From the NCBI RefSeq assembly GCF_001601825.1, contig NZ_LUJK01000024.1, positions 1-46,239 of the forward strand: a stretch of 46,239 nt of DNA. The letters are read 5' to 3'. Under the pieces are notes generated by a model. It searched no databases. It was not told the DNA's origin and saw only the letters and a list, made by a program, of their open reading frames with translations. The number at the start of each line of letters is the position of its first letter. The first letter of the stretch is position 1. The position numbers and the translations under genes are program-made. This document shows, in pieces, positions 36,351 through 44,592 of the stretch. The stretch comes from Limnobacter sp. CACIAM 66H1. GTDB lineage: Bacteria; Pseudomonadota; Gammaproteobacteria; Burkholderiales; Burkholderiaceae_B.

Positions 36351-36378
36351 TGATTGCGGACAAAAGCTTGTCCAATCA
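36351..36378 (-). terminator. Hairpin after the 42-residue gene
   Basis: The sequence forms a stem TGATTGCGGACAA / TTGTCCAATCA with a short loop, two nested arms (6 bp and 5 bp) separated by a GC bulge. It overlaps the stop codon of the small gene. Only a weak TTTT follows, so termination is plausible but not strong. Confidence 0.5.
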
Positions 36379-36504
36379 AACAATTTTGGGTTTGTGAATG
36401 CCTTCTTTGATGTCTTTTTTCACTTTCTTGGCTGCTTTCTTCTCTTTGGGAGTACTCAGCGCTTTCTTCTTGTCCATCTTGTTGCTTTTCTGCTCATGGC
36501 CCAT
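36376..36504 (-). CDS. Unannotated 42-residue lysine-rich protein
   Basis: A short minus-strand gene starts at ATG 36504 with a textbook AGGAG 8 bp upstream and ends at TGA 36378-36376. The 42-residue product begins MGHEQKSNKMDKKK, includes STPKEKKAAKKVKKDIKEG and ends HKPKIV; about 15 of 42 residues are Lys, with no hydrophobic segment. It sits alone between thrS and tRNA-Val. Such a charge suggests binding to nucleic acid or ribosome, which is only inference. I do not recognise a named family, though similar small lysine-rich proteins occur in Burkholderiales as I recall. Confidence 0.75.
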   Translation of the reverse strand: MGHEQKSNKMDKKKALSTPKEKKAAKKVKKDIKEGIHKPKIV

Positions 36505-36608
36505 GTTGAACACTCCTGATTGTTTCAAGCGTACAAACGCAAACTTGATTCAGCCATTGTGCTACGGAAAGAGCAATCGCGACGGTTTAAATTGATTGGG
36601 GAAAGTTT

Positions 36609-36685
<77 letters not shown>

Positions 36686-36740
36686 AAAGAAGAGTGCGAA
36701 ATATACACCAGTGAGCCCGCGGGGGCAAGTCCAAACACGC

Positions 36741-36771
36741 TTGACAAGATTTCTGACAAGAACTATTGTCA
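36741..36771 (+). promoter_or_regulatory. Sigma-70-like promoter with a dyad over the -10
   Basis: TTGACA (36741-36746) is followed after exactly 17 bp by TATTGT (36764-36769), a good promoter for the small membrane protein gene at 36813. An inverted repeat TGACAA-N6-TTGTCA (36754-36771) covers the spacer and -10 and could be an operator. Confidence 0.6.
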
Positions 36772-36812
36772 TATTCAATTTTTCAAATCTCCATCATCGA
36801 CAAGGAAAACAG

Positions 36813-37082
36813 ATGGCCATTAAAGTCAGCCCCCAATCGTTTGAATCCATGCGCAAAGTCATGAACGGCTTCTGGATTGTGGTCCCAGCCTATCTGTTGA
36901 TTAGCTTGGTGATGCCTTTCCTGTTGGTTTTGGCCGCCTTGTTACTGGTTGCACACACCTTGGAACTGCCAATTGCATTCCTTCGACTGCGCGGTAAAAA
37001 CCTGCCCACCATGGAAGTGGTGTCAAAAACCCTGCTTTACGGCTTTACCTGGTGGCTGCCGAAAAGCCTCGAAGCCAAATAA
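36813..37082 (+). CDS. Small two-helix membrane protein, possibly DUF1145-like
   Basis: This 89-residue protein has two predicted membrane helices, about 16-52 (FWIVVPAYLLISLVMPFLLV continuing) and a C-terminal hydrophobic part TLLYGFTWWLP. Length, helix layout and the end resemble the DUF1145/YhhL group, but I cannot confirm that by eye. ATG 36813 is chosen with AAGGA upstream; an open frame 34 codons longer would begin inside the promoter. It has its own promoter and is followed by the Pho-box region of plcP. Confidence 0.6.
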   Translation: MAIKVSPQSFESMRKVMNGFWIVVPAYLLISLVMPFLLVLAALLLVAHTLELPIAFLRLRGKNLPTMEVVSKTLLYGFTWWLPKSLEAK

Positions 37083-37116
37083 AACGAGTCACAAAATCCA
37101 AGAGATGGCGGCTTTT

Positions 37117-37172
37117 TTGTCAAAAAAGAGTCATATAACCGTCACAAGGTAGTCAAATCGAGCGCGTTTAAT
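37117..37172 (+). promoter_or_regulatory. Tandem (double) Pho box and -10 for plcP
   Basis: Four GTCA half-sites occur at 37119, 37130, 37141 and 37152, exactly 11 bp apart. Written as 7-mers against CTGTCAT they are TTGTCAA, GAGTCAT, CCGTCAC and TAGTCAA, separated by 4-bp spacers that are mostly A/T. This is the PhoB-binding layout (7-bp repeats plus 4-bp linkers), here two boxes in a row. A -10-like TTTAAT (37167-37172) follows the last repeat by 10 bp, the usual PhoB spacing. The predicted transcript start near 37179 places the translation start at 37204. Confidence 0.8.
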
Positions 37173-37203
37173 GGGTGCCATGACAAGAACATGGACATTA
37201 AAA

Positions 37204-38121
37204 ATGCGCTCGAACCAGTTGAATTTCAAGCAGCAACTTGCCGAACAACTGTTTGCGAAAGCGACCACCGAACCACACGCTGAGCCAACTGGTCAGCAAT
37301 ACCATTCTGAAGCTGACCCTGCCGCCGACGATCAGGGGTCAAACAAATACCGCACCATCTGGATTTCAGACATTCACCTGGGTACACCCGGGTGCCAGGC
37401 AGACGCCCTGCTCCACTTCCTGAAACACAATGAAAGCGACACGCTTTACCTGGTGGGCGACATTATTGATGGCTGGCAGCTGCGAAAAAGCTGGTTCTGG
37501 CCACAAAGCCACAACGATGTCATTCAAAAGGTGTTGCGCAAGGCGCGCAAGGGCACGCAAGTGGTGTTTATTCCTGGTAACCACGATGAAGCCGCACGCC
37601 AGTTTGCAGGCATGACCTTCGGCGACATTCCGATTATGGAAAACGCCGTTCACGTGACTGCAGACGGCAAACGCCTGTGGGTGGTGCACGGTGATGAGTT
37701 TGATCAGGTGGTGCGCTACGCCAAGTGGCTGGCCTATCTGGGCGATACGTTGTACAACTTTGCGCTGACTTTGAACCGGGTGTTGAACAATATTCGAATC
37801 AAGCTGGGCTACCCGTATTGGTCACTGTCGCAGTTTCTGAAACAGCAAGTTAAAAATGCCGTGAACTTCATTCTTGAGTTCGAGCACGCTTTGATTCACG
37901 AAGCCAGGCATCGCGGCTACGACGGCGTGGTGTGTGGTCACATTCACAAAGCCGAAATTAAACACGTAGATGGTTTGCTGTACTGCAACGACGGCGATTG
38001 GGTGGAAAGCCTGACCGCGCTGGTTGAGCACCCCTGCGGAAAACTGGATATCGTGCATTGGCCACACCGTGACCTGCCAGCCCGCAAACAAAAAGCGCTT
38101 GCGCACTCGTTAACGGAGTAA
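37204..38121 (+). CDS. plcP: PlcP-type calcineurin-like phosphoesterase (LpxH-related)
   Basis: This 305-residue protein carries the metallophosphoesterase site: D56 and H58 in SDIHLG, D86 in GDIIDGWQ, GNHDE (125-129), H162 in VHGDEFD and GHIHKAE (245-251). It is related to LpxH but resembles, from memory, rhizobial and marine PlcP, which cuts phospholipid head groups to leave diacylglycerol under phosphate starvation. Features such as LYLVGDIIDGWQLRKSWFW and LGYPYWSLSQFLK match that type. The adjacent glycosyltransferase and the Pho boxes support it. Automated annotation may call it UDP-2,3-diacylglucosamine diphosphatase. Start ATG 37204 is chosen because ATGs at 37171 and 37180 lie at or before the predicted transcript start. 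Confidence 0.82.
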   Translation: MRSNQLNFKQQLAEQLFAKATTEPHAEPTGQQYHSEADPAADDQGSNKYRTIWISDIHLGTPGCQADALLHFLKHNESDTLYLVGDIIDGWQLRKSWFWPQSHNDVIQKVLRKARKGTQVVFIPGNHDEAARQFAGMTFGDIPIMENAVHVTADGKRLWVVHGDEFDQVVRYAKWLAYLGDTLYNFALTLNRVLNNIRIKLGYPYWSLSQFLKQQVKNAVNFILEFEHALIHEARHRGYDGVVCGHIHKAEIKHVDGLLYCNDGDWVESLTALVEHPCGKLDIVHWPHRDLPARKQKALAHSLTE

Positions 38122-38126
38122 GCAAC

Positions 38127-39266
38127 ATGCGAATTCTGATTGCAACCGACGCTTGGGCTCCGCAAGTCAACGGCGTGGTACAAACGCTAAGCCAAGTGGT
38201 AGCGCAACTGACTGCGAAAGGACACGATGTCAGGGTGATTCACCCGGGCTTGTTCAAGACAATACCCTGCCCCACCTACCCGGAAATTCGATTGGCTCTT
38301 TGGCCATTCACCCGCCTGCGCAATGAGCTTGACCGATTCAAACCCCAGGCGGTGCACATTGTGACGGAAGGTCCAATCGGCCTGGCAATGCGTTTGCTGG
38401 CGCACGGTCGCAAACTTCCATTTACTACGGCGTACCACACTCAGTTCCCCGAGTACGTCAAAGCAAGGTCGGGTATCCCGATTCGCTTCACTGCCTCCCT
38501 GCTTCGCTGGTTTCACAAACCTTCCCGCGCTGTCATGGTGCCCACCATGTCAGTGATCGAAACGTTAAAGGGACGCGGTTTGAATAATTGTGTGCTTTGG
38601 CAAAGGGGCGTGGATCTGAAACGCTTCAATCCGGAGCAATCCGCGGCCAGCAAGCACATGAGTTACAGCCCACGGGACCTGCCCCATGACGACGCTCAAC
38701 AGGTTGAGTTATTGCGCCGCTTGAATGAATGCAGCGTAGAGAAACCCGTGTTTTTGTACGCTGGTCGCGTCGCGGTGGAAAAAAATCTGGAGGCGTTTTT
38801 AAGCCTGGAGTTACCCGGCGAGAAGTGGATTGCTGGTGATGGACCTGCACGAAAGGCGCTCGAGAAGCAATACCCAGAAGCCAAGTGGTTCGGAATGCTA
38901 AACCACGCAGCGCTTTCCGAGTTGTACAAACGAGCCGATGTTTTCGTGTTCCCAAGCATGACTGACACCTTTGGATTGGTGTTGCTCGAAGCCATGGCCA
39001 GCGGTTGCCCCGTGGCAGCCTTCCCCGTGAACGGGCCGCTGGATGTGGTTGGCAATTCCGGTGCAGGCGTGCTGGACTGGAACTTGAAAACCGCTGCCAT
39101 GGCCGCATTGAAAATTGAACGAGACGTTCCTTTGAAACATGCCAGCACCTTTACTTGGGAAAACTGTGCTGAACAATTCCAAGGCTACCTGGCACCAATC
39201 GGCTTGACCACCACTGCACCCAAGAAGTTGTCAGCCAACCCCAAGCCTTTGTCTAACCGTCCCTGA
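38127..39266 (+). CDS. GT4-family glycosyltransferase, Agt-like
   Basis: This 379-residue GT-B enzyme has an N-terminal RILIATDAWAPQVNGVVQTL (nucleotide-free half, usual GT4 opening), the YHTQFPEYV loop, the sugar-nucleotide side with YAGRVAVEKNLEAF and the acid pair in MTDTFGLVLLEAMASGCPV. It starts 5 bp after the plcP stop, so the two form an operon. The natural reading is a diacylglycerol glycosyltransferase (Agt) that makes glycolipids from the diacylglycerol released by PlcP. The sugar cannot be read from sequence. Confidence 0.82.
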   Translation: MRILIATDAWAPQVNGVVQTLSQVVAQLTAKGHDVRVIHPGLFKTIPCPTYPEIRLALWPFTRLRNELDRFKPQAVHIVTEGPIGLAMRLLAHGRKLPFTTAYHTQFPEYVKARSGIPIRFTASLLRWFHKPSRAVMVPTMSVIETLKGRGLNNCVLWQRGVDLKRFNPEQSAASKHMSYSPRDLPHDDAQQVELLRRLNECSVEKPVFLYAGRVAVEKNLEAFLSLELPGEKWIAGDGPARKALEKQYPEAKWFGMLNHAALSELYKRADVFVFPSMTDTFGLVLLEAMASGCPVAAFPVNGPLDVVGNSGAGVLDWNLKTAAMAALKIERDVPLKHASTFTWENCAEQFQGYLAPIGLTTTAPKKLSANPKPLSNRP

Positions 39267-39289
39267 AGTCGAATGCCCTGTGAATTGCC

Positions 39290-39313
39290 TATAATAGGCC
39301 CTAAATAATAGGC
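39290..39313 (+). promoter_or_regulatory. Probable fabI promoter region with repeats
   Basis: A perfect TATAAT (39290-39295) sits inside a near-palindrome GCCTATAATAGGC. The 8-mer TAATAGGC occurs twice, at 39292-39299 and 39306-39313 (14 bp apart). No good -35 lies at the usual distance. This is the likely fabI promoter, perhaps with an overlapping operator. Confidence 0.45.
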
Positions 39314-39355
39314 ACTAAGTGAAAACTCACAACTCATTCTCAGGAGCAATACAAA

Positions 39356-40141
39356 TTGGGATTCCTAGCCGGTAAAAAAATTCTCATCACAGGCCTTTTG
39401 TCAAACCGTTCAATCGCTTACGGTATTGCAAAGGCCTGCCATGCGCAGGGCGCAGAACTGGCCTTCACTTACCAAACCGAGCGTTTCATTGACCGTGTTA
39501 CAGACATGGCCGCCGAGTTCAACTCCAAGCTGGTGTTTCCGCTGGATGTGGCCGAGGACGCCCAAATTGAGAACCTGTTCACTGAACTGGCCAAGCACTG
39601 GGATGGTTTGGACGGTTTGGTGCACGCCATTGGCTTTGCCCCGCGCGAGGCCATTGCAGGTGACTTTCTGGAAGGTATTTCGCGCGAAGCATTCCGCATT
39701 GCGCACGACATTTCAGCCTACAGTTTCCCGGCACTGGCCAAAGCGGCCTATCCCATGATGCAAGGCCGCGAAGGCGCTTTGCTCACACTAAGCTATCTGG
39801 GCTCTGTTCGCATGGTGCCCAACTACAACACCATGGGCTTGGCCAAGGCATCGCTGGAAGCATCGGTTCGCTACCTGGCTGAATCACTGGGTCCAAAGGG
39901 TATCCGCGTGAACGGTATTTCAGCTGGTCCAATCAAGACCCTGGCTGCGGCAGGCATTAAAGGTTTCAGCAAAATTTTGCACGCCGTTGAGGAAGCTGCA
40001 CCCCTGCGCCGAAACGTGACGATTGACGATGTAGGTAACACTGCCGCATTCATGCTTTCCGATTTGGCGCGTGGCATTACTGCTGAAATTACCTATGTGG
40101 ATGCAGGCTACAGCACAGTGGTAGGCGGCATGGCAGAATAA
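39356..40141 (+). CDS. fabI: Enoyl-ACP reductase (NADH), FabI
   Basis: This 261-residue SDR-type reductase has the FabI opening [21 protein letters not shown], the [12 protein letters not shown] segment, the [10 protein letters not shown] loop, and the active-site Tyr/Lys pair in [10 protein letters not shown] (Y-x6-K). It reduces enoyl-ACP in the last step of each fatty-acid elongation cycle and is the target of triclosan-type inhibitors. The start is TTG 39356 with AGGAG 9 bp upstream. It follows the lipid-remodelling pair, but has its own promoter. Confidence 0.95.
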   Translation: MGFLAGKKILITGLLSNRSIAYGIAKACHAQGAELAFTYQTERFIDRVTDMAAEFNSKLVFPLDVAEDAQIENLFTELAKHWDGLDGLVHAIGFAPREAIAGDFLEGISREAFRIAHDISAYSFPALAKAAYPMMQGREGALLTLSYLGSVRMVPNYNTMGLAKASLEASVRYLAESLGPKGIRVNGISAGPIKTLAAAGIKGFSKILHAVEEAAPLRRNVTIDDVGNTAAFMLSDLARGITAEITYVDAGYSTVVGGMAE

Positions 40142-40184
40142 GGAATCGATTCCTTAAACGTTTCACCACAAGGCGGTAATTCGG

Positions 40185-40904
40185 GTGAACCAACAGCAAA
40201 CAAGTTCAACAACCCTCGCAGTGGCGGGGGTTTCAAAAACCCTCGGTGGCGTTAAGCTGTTCACCGACGTCAGTCTTCAATTGCAACAGGGGCAGTCTCT
40301 TGCCGTGATCGGTGAATCGGGGTCAGGTAAATCCACCCTGCTTCATTTAATGGCCGGGCTGGACAGGCCCGACACTGGCGAGGTGTATTGGGCAGGCACT
40401 GCCATTCACACCCTGAACACCGATCAAATTTCAGCGCGGCGACTTCGTCACGTAGGGCTGGTTTTTCAAGCCTACTACCTCATGCCGCATTTGACTGCGC
40501 AACAAAACGTTGAACTGCCTTTTCTGTTGGCTGGAGAAGAACCCAATCATGCGCGGTGCTCGCAACTGCTGGATCAGGTGGGAATGAGTCATAAATCCAC
40601 AAGCTACCCGCGCGAAATGTCTGGCGGAGAACAACAGCGTGTTGCGATTGCGCGTGCACTGGCACTAAACCCGCCATTGATACTTGCAGATGAACCGACT
40701 GGCAACCTAGACGAGGACAACGCCGAGCGGGTGTTGCGGGTGTTGCTTGATGCGTGTTCAGCGCAGGGTTGCGCCTTGGTCATGGTTACCCATTCTCCCA
40801 AAGCAGCCAGTCACCTGAATCATCGCCTGAATTTGGCCGACCACCATTTGGCCGAAATAAGCAAAATTGACAATGTGGCAGCCCATGCGGCCAACAAGGC
40901 CTGA
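40185..40904 (+). CDS. ABC transporter ATP-binding protein, LolD/MacB-like (AttE-type)
   Basis: This 239-residue ATPase has Walker A GESGSGKST, Q-loop LVFQAYYLMPHLTAQQNV, signature MSGGEQQRVAIARAL, Walker B LILADEPTGNLDE and the H-loop MVTHS. It fits the LolD/MacB/YbbA ATPases that work with FtsX-type permeases. The GTG start at 40185 has AAGGCGG about 8-14 bp upstream. The permease gene starts 3 bp after its stop. With the lipocalin-like gene it makes an AttE/F/H-type set. Confidence 0.9.
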   Translation: MNQQQTSSTTLAVAGVSKTLGGVKLFTDVSLQLQQGQSLAVIGESGSGKSTLLHLMAGLDRPDTGEVYWAGTAIHTLNTDQISARRLRHVGLVFQAYYLMPHLTAQQNVELPFLLAGEEPNHARCSQLLDQVGMSHKSTSYPREMSGGEQQRVAIARALALNPPLILADEPTGNLDEDNAERVLRVLLDACSAQGCALVMVTHSPKAASHLNHRLNLADHHLAEISKIDNVAAHAANKA

Positions 40905-40907
40905 ACC

Positions 40908-43467
40908 ATGGTATTGCCCCCAAGCCTGGCTTTAAAGCTGCAACTGTTTGCCGGCGCCTTGCGTGATCAACCAGTGAAATGGCTGATCGCTACCATATCG
41001 ATTGCAGTCGGTGTGGGGCTGGGTTTTGCCGTGCATCTTATTCACAAGCAGGCGCTTGACCAGTTCAACAACGGGGTACGCCAATTCTCCGGGCAAGCGG
41101 ACTTGCAGTTGTTACCGCACAGCGCTCTACTGCCCGAGCACACACTTGAGCGGCTTGCCGCGTTGCCCGAAGTGGCTGTGGCCTCCCCGGTAATCGACAT
41201 CAATATCGCAGTGCAGGGTTTTGACAAACCTGTGCGCTGGCTAGGGTTGGATGTATTCACAGCCGCGGCGGTCACGCCCAACTTGATTGGGCAAAACAGT
41301 GATGAAACAAACGACGCCGCGCAACAAGGCGAAATTCCCTTGCTAGGCACAACTTCCGTGTTCGTTAGCCCGGCTTTAAAGGAACTGATGCCCAGCGAAC
41401 AATATACGCTAACCACGCAACACAACAACAGGAGCCAAGCATGGGAGATCGCAGGCACAGTGCCTGCCGCGGGTAGCGGGCAAATTCTTGCCGTGGCCGA
41501 CATTGCCGCCGTGCAGTGGCGTCTGGGAACTCTGGGGCAAATTTCCCGGATCGATTTAAAACTTCAGGAGGGCGTGACCCCAGCCAGTTTTCAACGGCAA
41601 TATGGCGACGAGTTTGCTGAATTGGGTCGTCTTGAAACGCCCAGTGAACAAGGCACACGGAGGAGCCAGTGTCTCACAAGCCTATCGCGCCAACCTGTCC
41701 ATTCTGGCGATGGTGGCCCTGCTCACGGGCGGCTTCTTGACTTTCTCGACGCAAATGCTGGCGGTGGCACAACGGTCTCGTCAGTGGGCACTGCTGGCGG
41801 CTTTGGGCGCGCGCAGCGGCGCCCTGCGCATTCAAGTGTTGTTTGAATCAATGTGCTGCGGTTTGGTGGGTGGCGTGTTGGGCGTAGGCCTGGGCTGGGG
41901 CTTGTCGCTGGCTGTGGTCCGTTATTTGGGTGTTGATCTGGGGGCTGGCTATTTTCAAACTACACAAGGCACGGTGGCCCTGCCCCTTCTGGATACCCTT
42001 TTATTTGCGGGATTTGGCGTGGTGGCTACCCTGTTGGGTGGATTATCACCTGCCTTGCAAACCGGCCAAATGGCTTTGCACCAACGACTGCGTGCGGGCA
42101 CGGAGGAAGCTGGCCTTCAGTTTGCCAACAAAGCGCATTGGGTTGGGTTGCTCCTGTGCGGGGTAGCCGCTGTTTGCTTGTTCATACCACCTTACGGCAA
42201 TATTCCCGTGGGGGGCTATCTGGCTGTGGCCTTTGGTTTGTTTGGTGGCATCGCCATGATTGGCGTGGTGGTTCGTGCCCTGATCAGACCGCCCACCCAG
42301 CTAAGGGAAGTAGCGGATCTTGCCAAATCGCGTCTGGCCAGTACTCCGAATTTACTGGCGGTGGGCCTGTCCGGCGTGGTTGCGAGTTTTGCTTTGGTGG
42401 TGGCGATGCATGTGATGATCTACAGCTTTCGCCATTCACTTGACCAATGGCTTACCCAAGTATTGCCCGCCCCGCTGTACGTAAAACTGAACAACGCAAG
42501 CATTCCGGTATTTCCGGATGCCTTTCAGAAAAAAGTGGCTGAACTACCTGGTGTAGATTTGGTTGAATTTTGGGGCCAACAGGCCATTGTGCTTGATCCA
42601 AAAAGGCCTGCCGTTGAACTGATTGCCCGGCCCATTTCAGTTCAGGCTGCCGCACAGCGCCTGCCCATGACCGGAAATACAATCGATGAGCCCAAAGTCG
42701 GCACATTGCCAGTGTGGGTCAGTGAACCCATGACGGATTTGTATGGCCTGCAGGCAGGCAGCACCCTAGAACTGCAACTTGACCAAGGCGTGCGAGTGCC
42801 CACCACGGTGATGGGCGTGTGGCGCGATTACACACGCCAACACGGTGCGATTGTTTTACCCAAGGCGGAGTTGCTGGAGCAATTCAATGTGCAGTTCAAA
42901 GACACACAAGGCGCCATCTGGCCTCAACAGAATATCCCCGTCAAAGACATGGTTGCTCGAATTGAACAAGCAGCCAATACCTCCCCCATCGCCGAGAAAA
43001 TAGACTTTGCAGAGCCAGGTGAAATTCGACAACTGAGTCTGGATATTTTTGATCGAAGCTTTGCTGTGACTTACCTGCTTGAAATTGCGGCCGTGGTGAT
43101 TGGTCTGTTCGGTGTGGGCACCACGTTTTCTGCAATGGCCTTGCAGCGTAAACGGGAATTCGCATTGCTCGGTGCCATGGGTGCTAGCCCCCGCTGGGTC
43201 TTGAAACTGATTGCGCGTGAAGCATTGATTGCATCACTGGTGGCCGCTTTGGTCGGGTTGACAATTGGACTGGCCTTTGCGGCCATTCTGATTTTTGTGG
43301 TGAACCCGCAATCGTTTCACTGGACCATGGAATGGTTCACGCCTTGGCGAGACCTGTGCCTGATGGTTTCCGTGCTGGTTGCCATGAGCACCGCCACAGT
43401 GACGCTGGCTCTGCGAGACAAACTGGGTACTCGCTTGGTCGAGCAATTGAAAGAGGATTGGGCATGA
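40908..43467 (+). CDS. FtsX-family ABC permease, AttF/G-type, with a frameshift
   Basis: Two frames together give one large permease. The N-terminal part (40908 to about 41660) has a first helix and the MacB-like periplasmic region. The rest, from about SQAYRANLSILAMVALLTGG to the end at 43467, is in the +1 frame and contains the four FtsX-type helices in two sets (AALGARSGALRIQVLFES and LLGAMGASPRWVLKLI segments). The total span is one base over a multiple of three, so a single-base insertion near 41640-41675 explains both. Intact, it would be about 852 residues. Either an assembly error or a broken gene. The Tat-exported partner begins at its overlapping ATGA. Confidence 0.85.
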
Positions 43468-44573
43468 AGCGCCGGGATGTGTTGAAAGTCGGCTTGGGTC
43501 TCCCCCTTCTATCCCATGCAGGTATCGCGCTGGCTGAAGCAGGTATGCAGCGCGTGTATGCCCAACCGAATGCAGGCATACCGCCCACCCTGCCCCGAGA
43601 CCACGGCGCACACCCTGCATTCCGAACCGAGTGGTGGTACTTCACAGGCTGGTTTGAGAGCCCGGAATTGGGCGAACCTTTGGGTGTGCAAATCACCTTC
43701 TTTAGATCGGCACCCAATGTGAATGTATTAAACCCCAGCGCTTTTTCTCCAAAGCAGTTGTTATTTGCCCATGCTGCGGTGGCTATGCACTCTGCGGGCA
43801 AACTTAAACACGACCAAATCATTCGTCGCGCAGGCAGCGGCGGTGCCTCGATTCAAAGTTCAACCCAACAGGTATTGAACATCCAAATGCCTGGCTGGCA
43901 ATTACAAACCGCGCAAGGCGAGCAGTGGCAATGCAAAATTAACACCCCTCAATTGACTATCGACTTGCGCATGGAACAAACACAGTTACCGTGGATGCAA
44001 GGCCAGGGCGGCTATTCTCAGAAGGGACCTAAACCCGAACAATCGAGCTATTACATCACCATGCCCCACATGCGCAGCAGCGGCACAGTTCGCGTGGAGA
44101 ACAAAACATTGCCAGTGCAAGGCAGCTTCTGGATGGACCACGAATGGTCAAGCACCGTGCTGGCCCCAAATGCACAAGGTTGGGACTGGGTAGGTTTGCA
44201 CGGCAGCCGAGGCGAAGCCTTGATGGCATTCCAAATCCGCGATCGCGACAGTGGCAAAGCACCGGTGTGGACTCATGCTGCTCTTCGACATGCAGATGGT
44301 AGTGTGCGAAATTTCAGCCAGGTGAAATTTGAGGTGTTGAAACGCTGGAAGTCAACCCGCACTGGCATTGAATACCCTGTCTCCCAAACGCTTGTGCTTG
44401 ACGAGCAGCGCTTTGAACTTCTACCCCTGTTCGATGATCAGGAACTGGACGCGCGAGCCAGCACCGGCACGCTGTATTGGGAAGGCGCGGTGCATGTGAA
44501 AAGCGCCAGTGGTTCACCTTGGGGGCGCGGCTACCTGGAAATGACGGGGTATGATCGCCCCATGCAACTCTAA
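43464..44573 (+). CDS. Lipocalin-like AttH/CrtC-family protein, Tat-like signal
   Basis: This 369-residue protein has a twin-arginine-type start (MKRRDVLKVGLGLPLLSHAG) and the family marker FRTEWWYFTGWFESPELGEP around residues 53-72, then QGSFWMDHEWSSTVL and WDWVGLHGSRGEALMAFQI, all typical of AttH-like/hydroxyneurosporene-synthase (CrtC) proteins with two lipocalin-like halves. ATG 43464 overlaps the permease stop (ATGA) and AGAGG lies upstream. With the ABC genes before it, it probably handles a hydrophobic ligand at the outer side. It is called CrtC-like in databases but no carotenoid genes are near, so hydratase activity is unlikely. Confidence 0.88.
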   Translation: MKRRDVLKVGLGLPLLSHAGIALAEAGMQRVYAQPNAGIPPTLPRDHGAHPAFRTEWWYFTGWFESPELGEPLGVQITFFRSAPNVNVLNPSAFSPKQLLFAHAAVAMHSAGKLKHDQIIRRAGSGGASIQSSTQQVLNIQMPGWQLQTAQGEQWQCKINTPQLTIDLRMEQTQLPWMQGQGGYSQKGPKPEQSSYYITMPHMRSSGTVRVENKTLPVQGSFWMDHEWSSTVLAPNAQGWDWVGLHGSRGEALMAFQIRDRDSGKAPVWTHAALRHADGSVRNFSQVKFEVLKRWKSTRTGIEYPVSQTLVLDEQRFELLPLFDDQELDARASTGTLYWEGAVHVKSASGSPWGRGYLEMTGYDRPMQL

Positions 44574-44592
44574 GCCACTTACCACTCACCGA

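Noticed and set aside
37204-38121. LpxH (lipid A biosynthesis) as the function
   Set aside because: The metal site is shared, but the adjacent glycosyltransferase, Pho boxes and sequence type fit PlcP better.
43464-44573. Carotenoid 1,2-hydratase (CrtC) as a literal function
   Set aside because: The fold matches, but ABC neighbours and the lack of carotenoid genes favour an AttH-like role.
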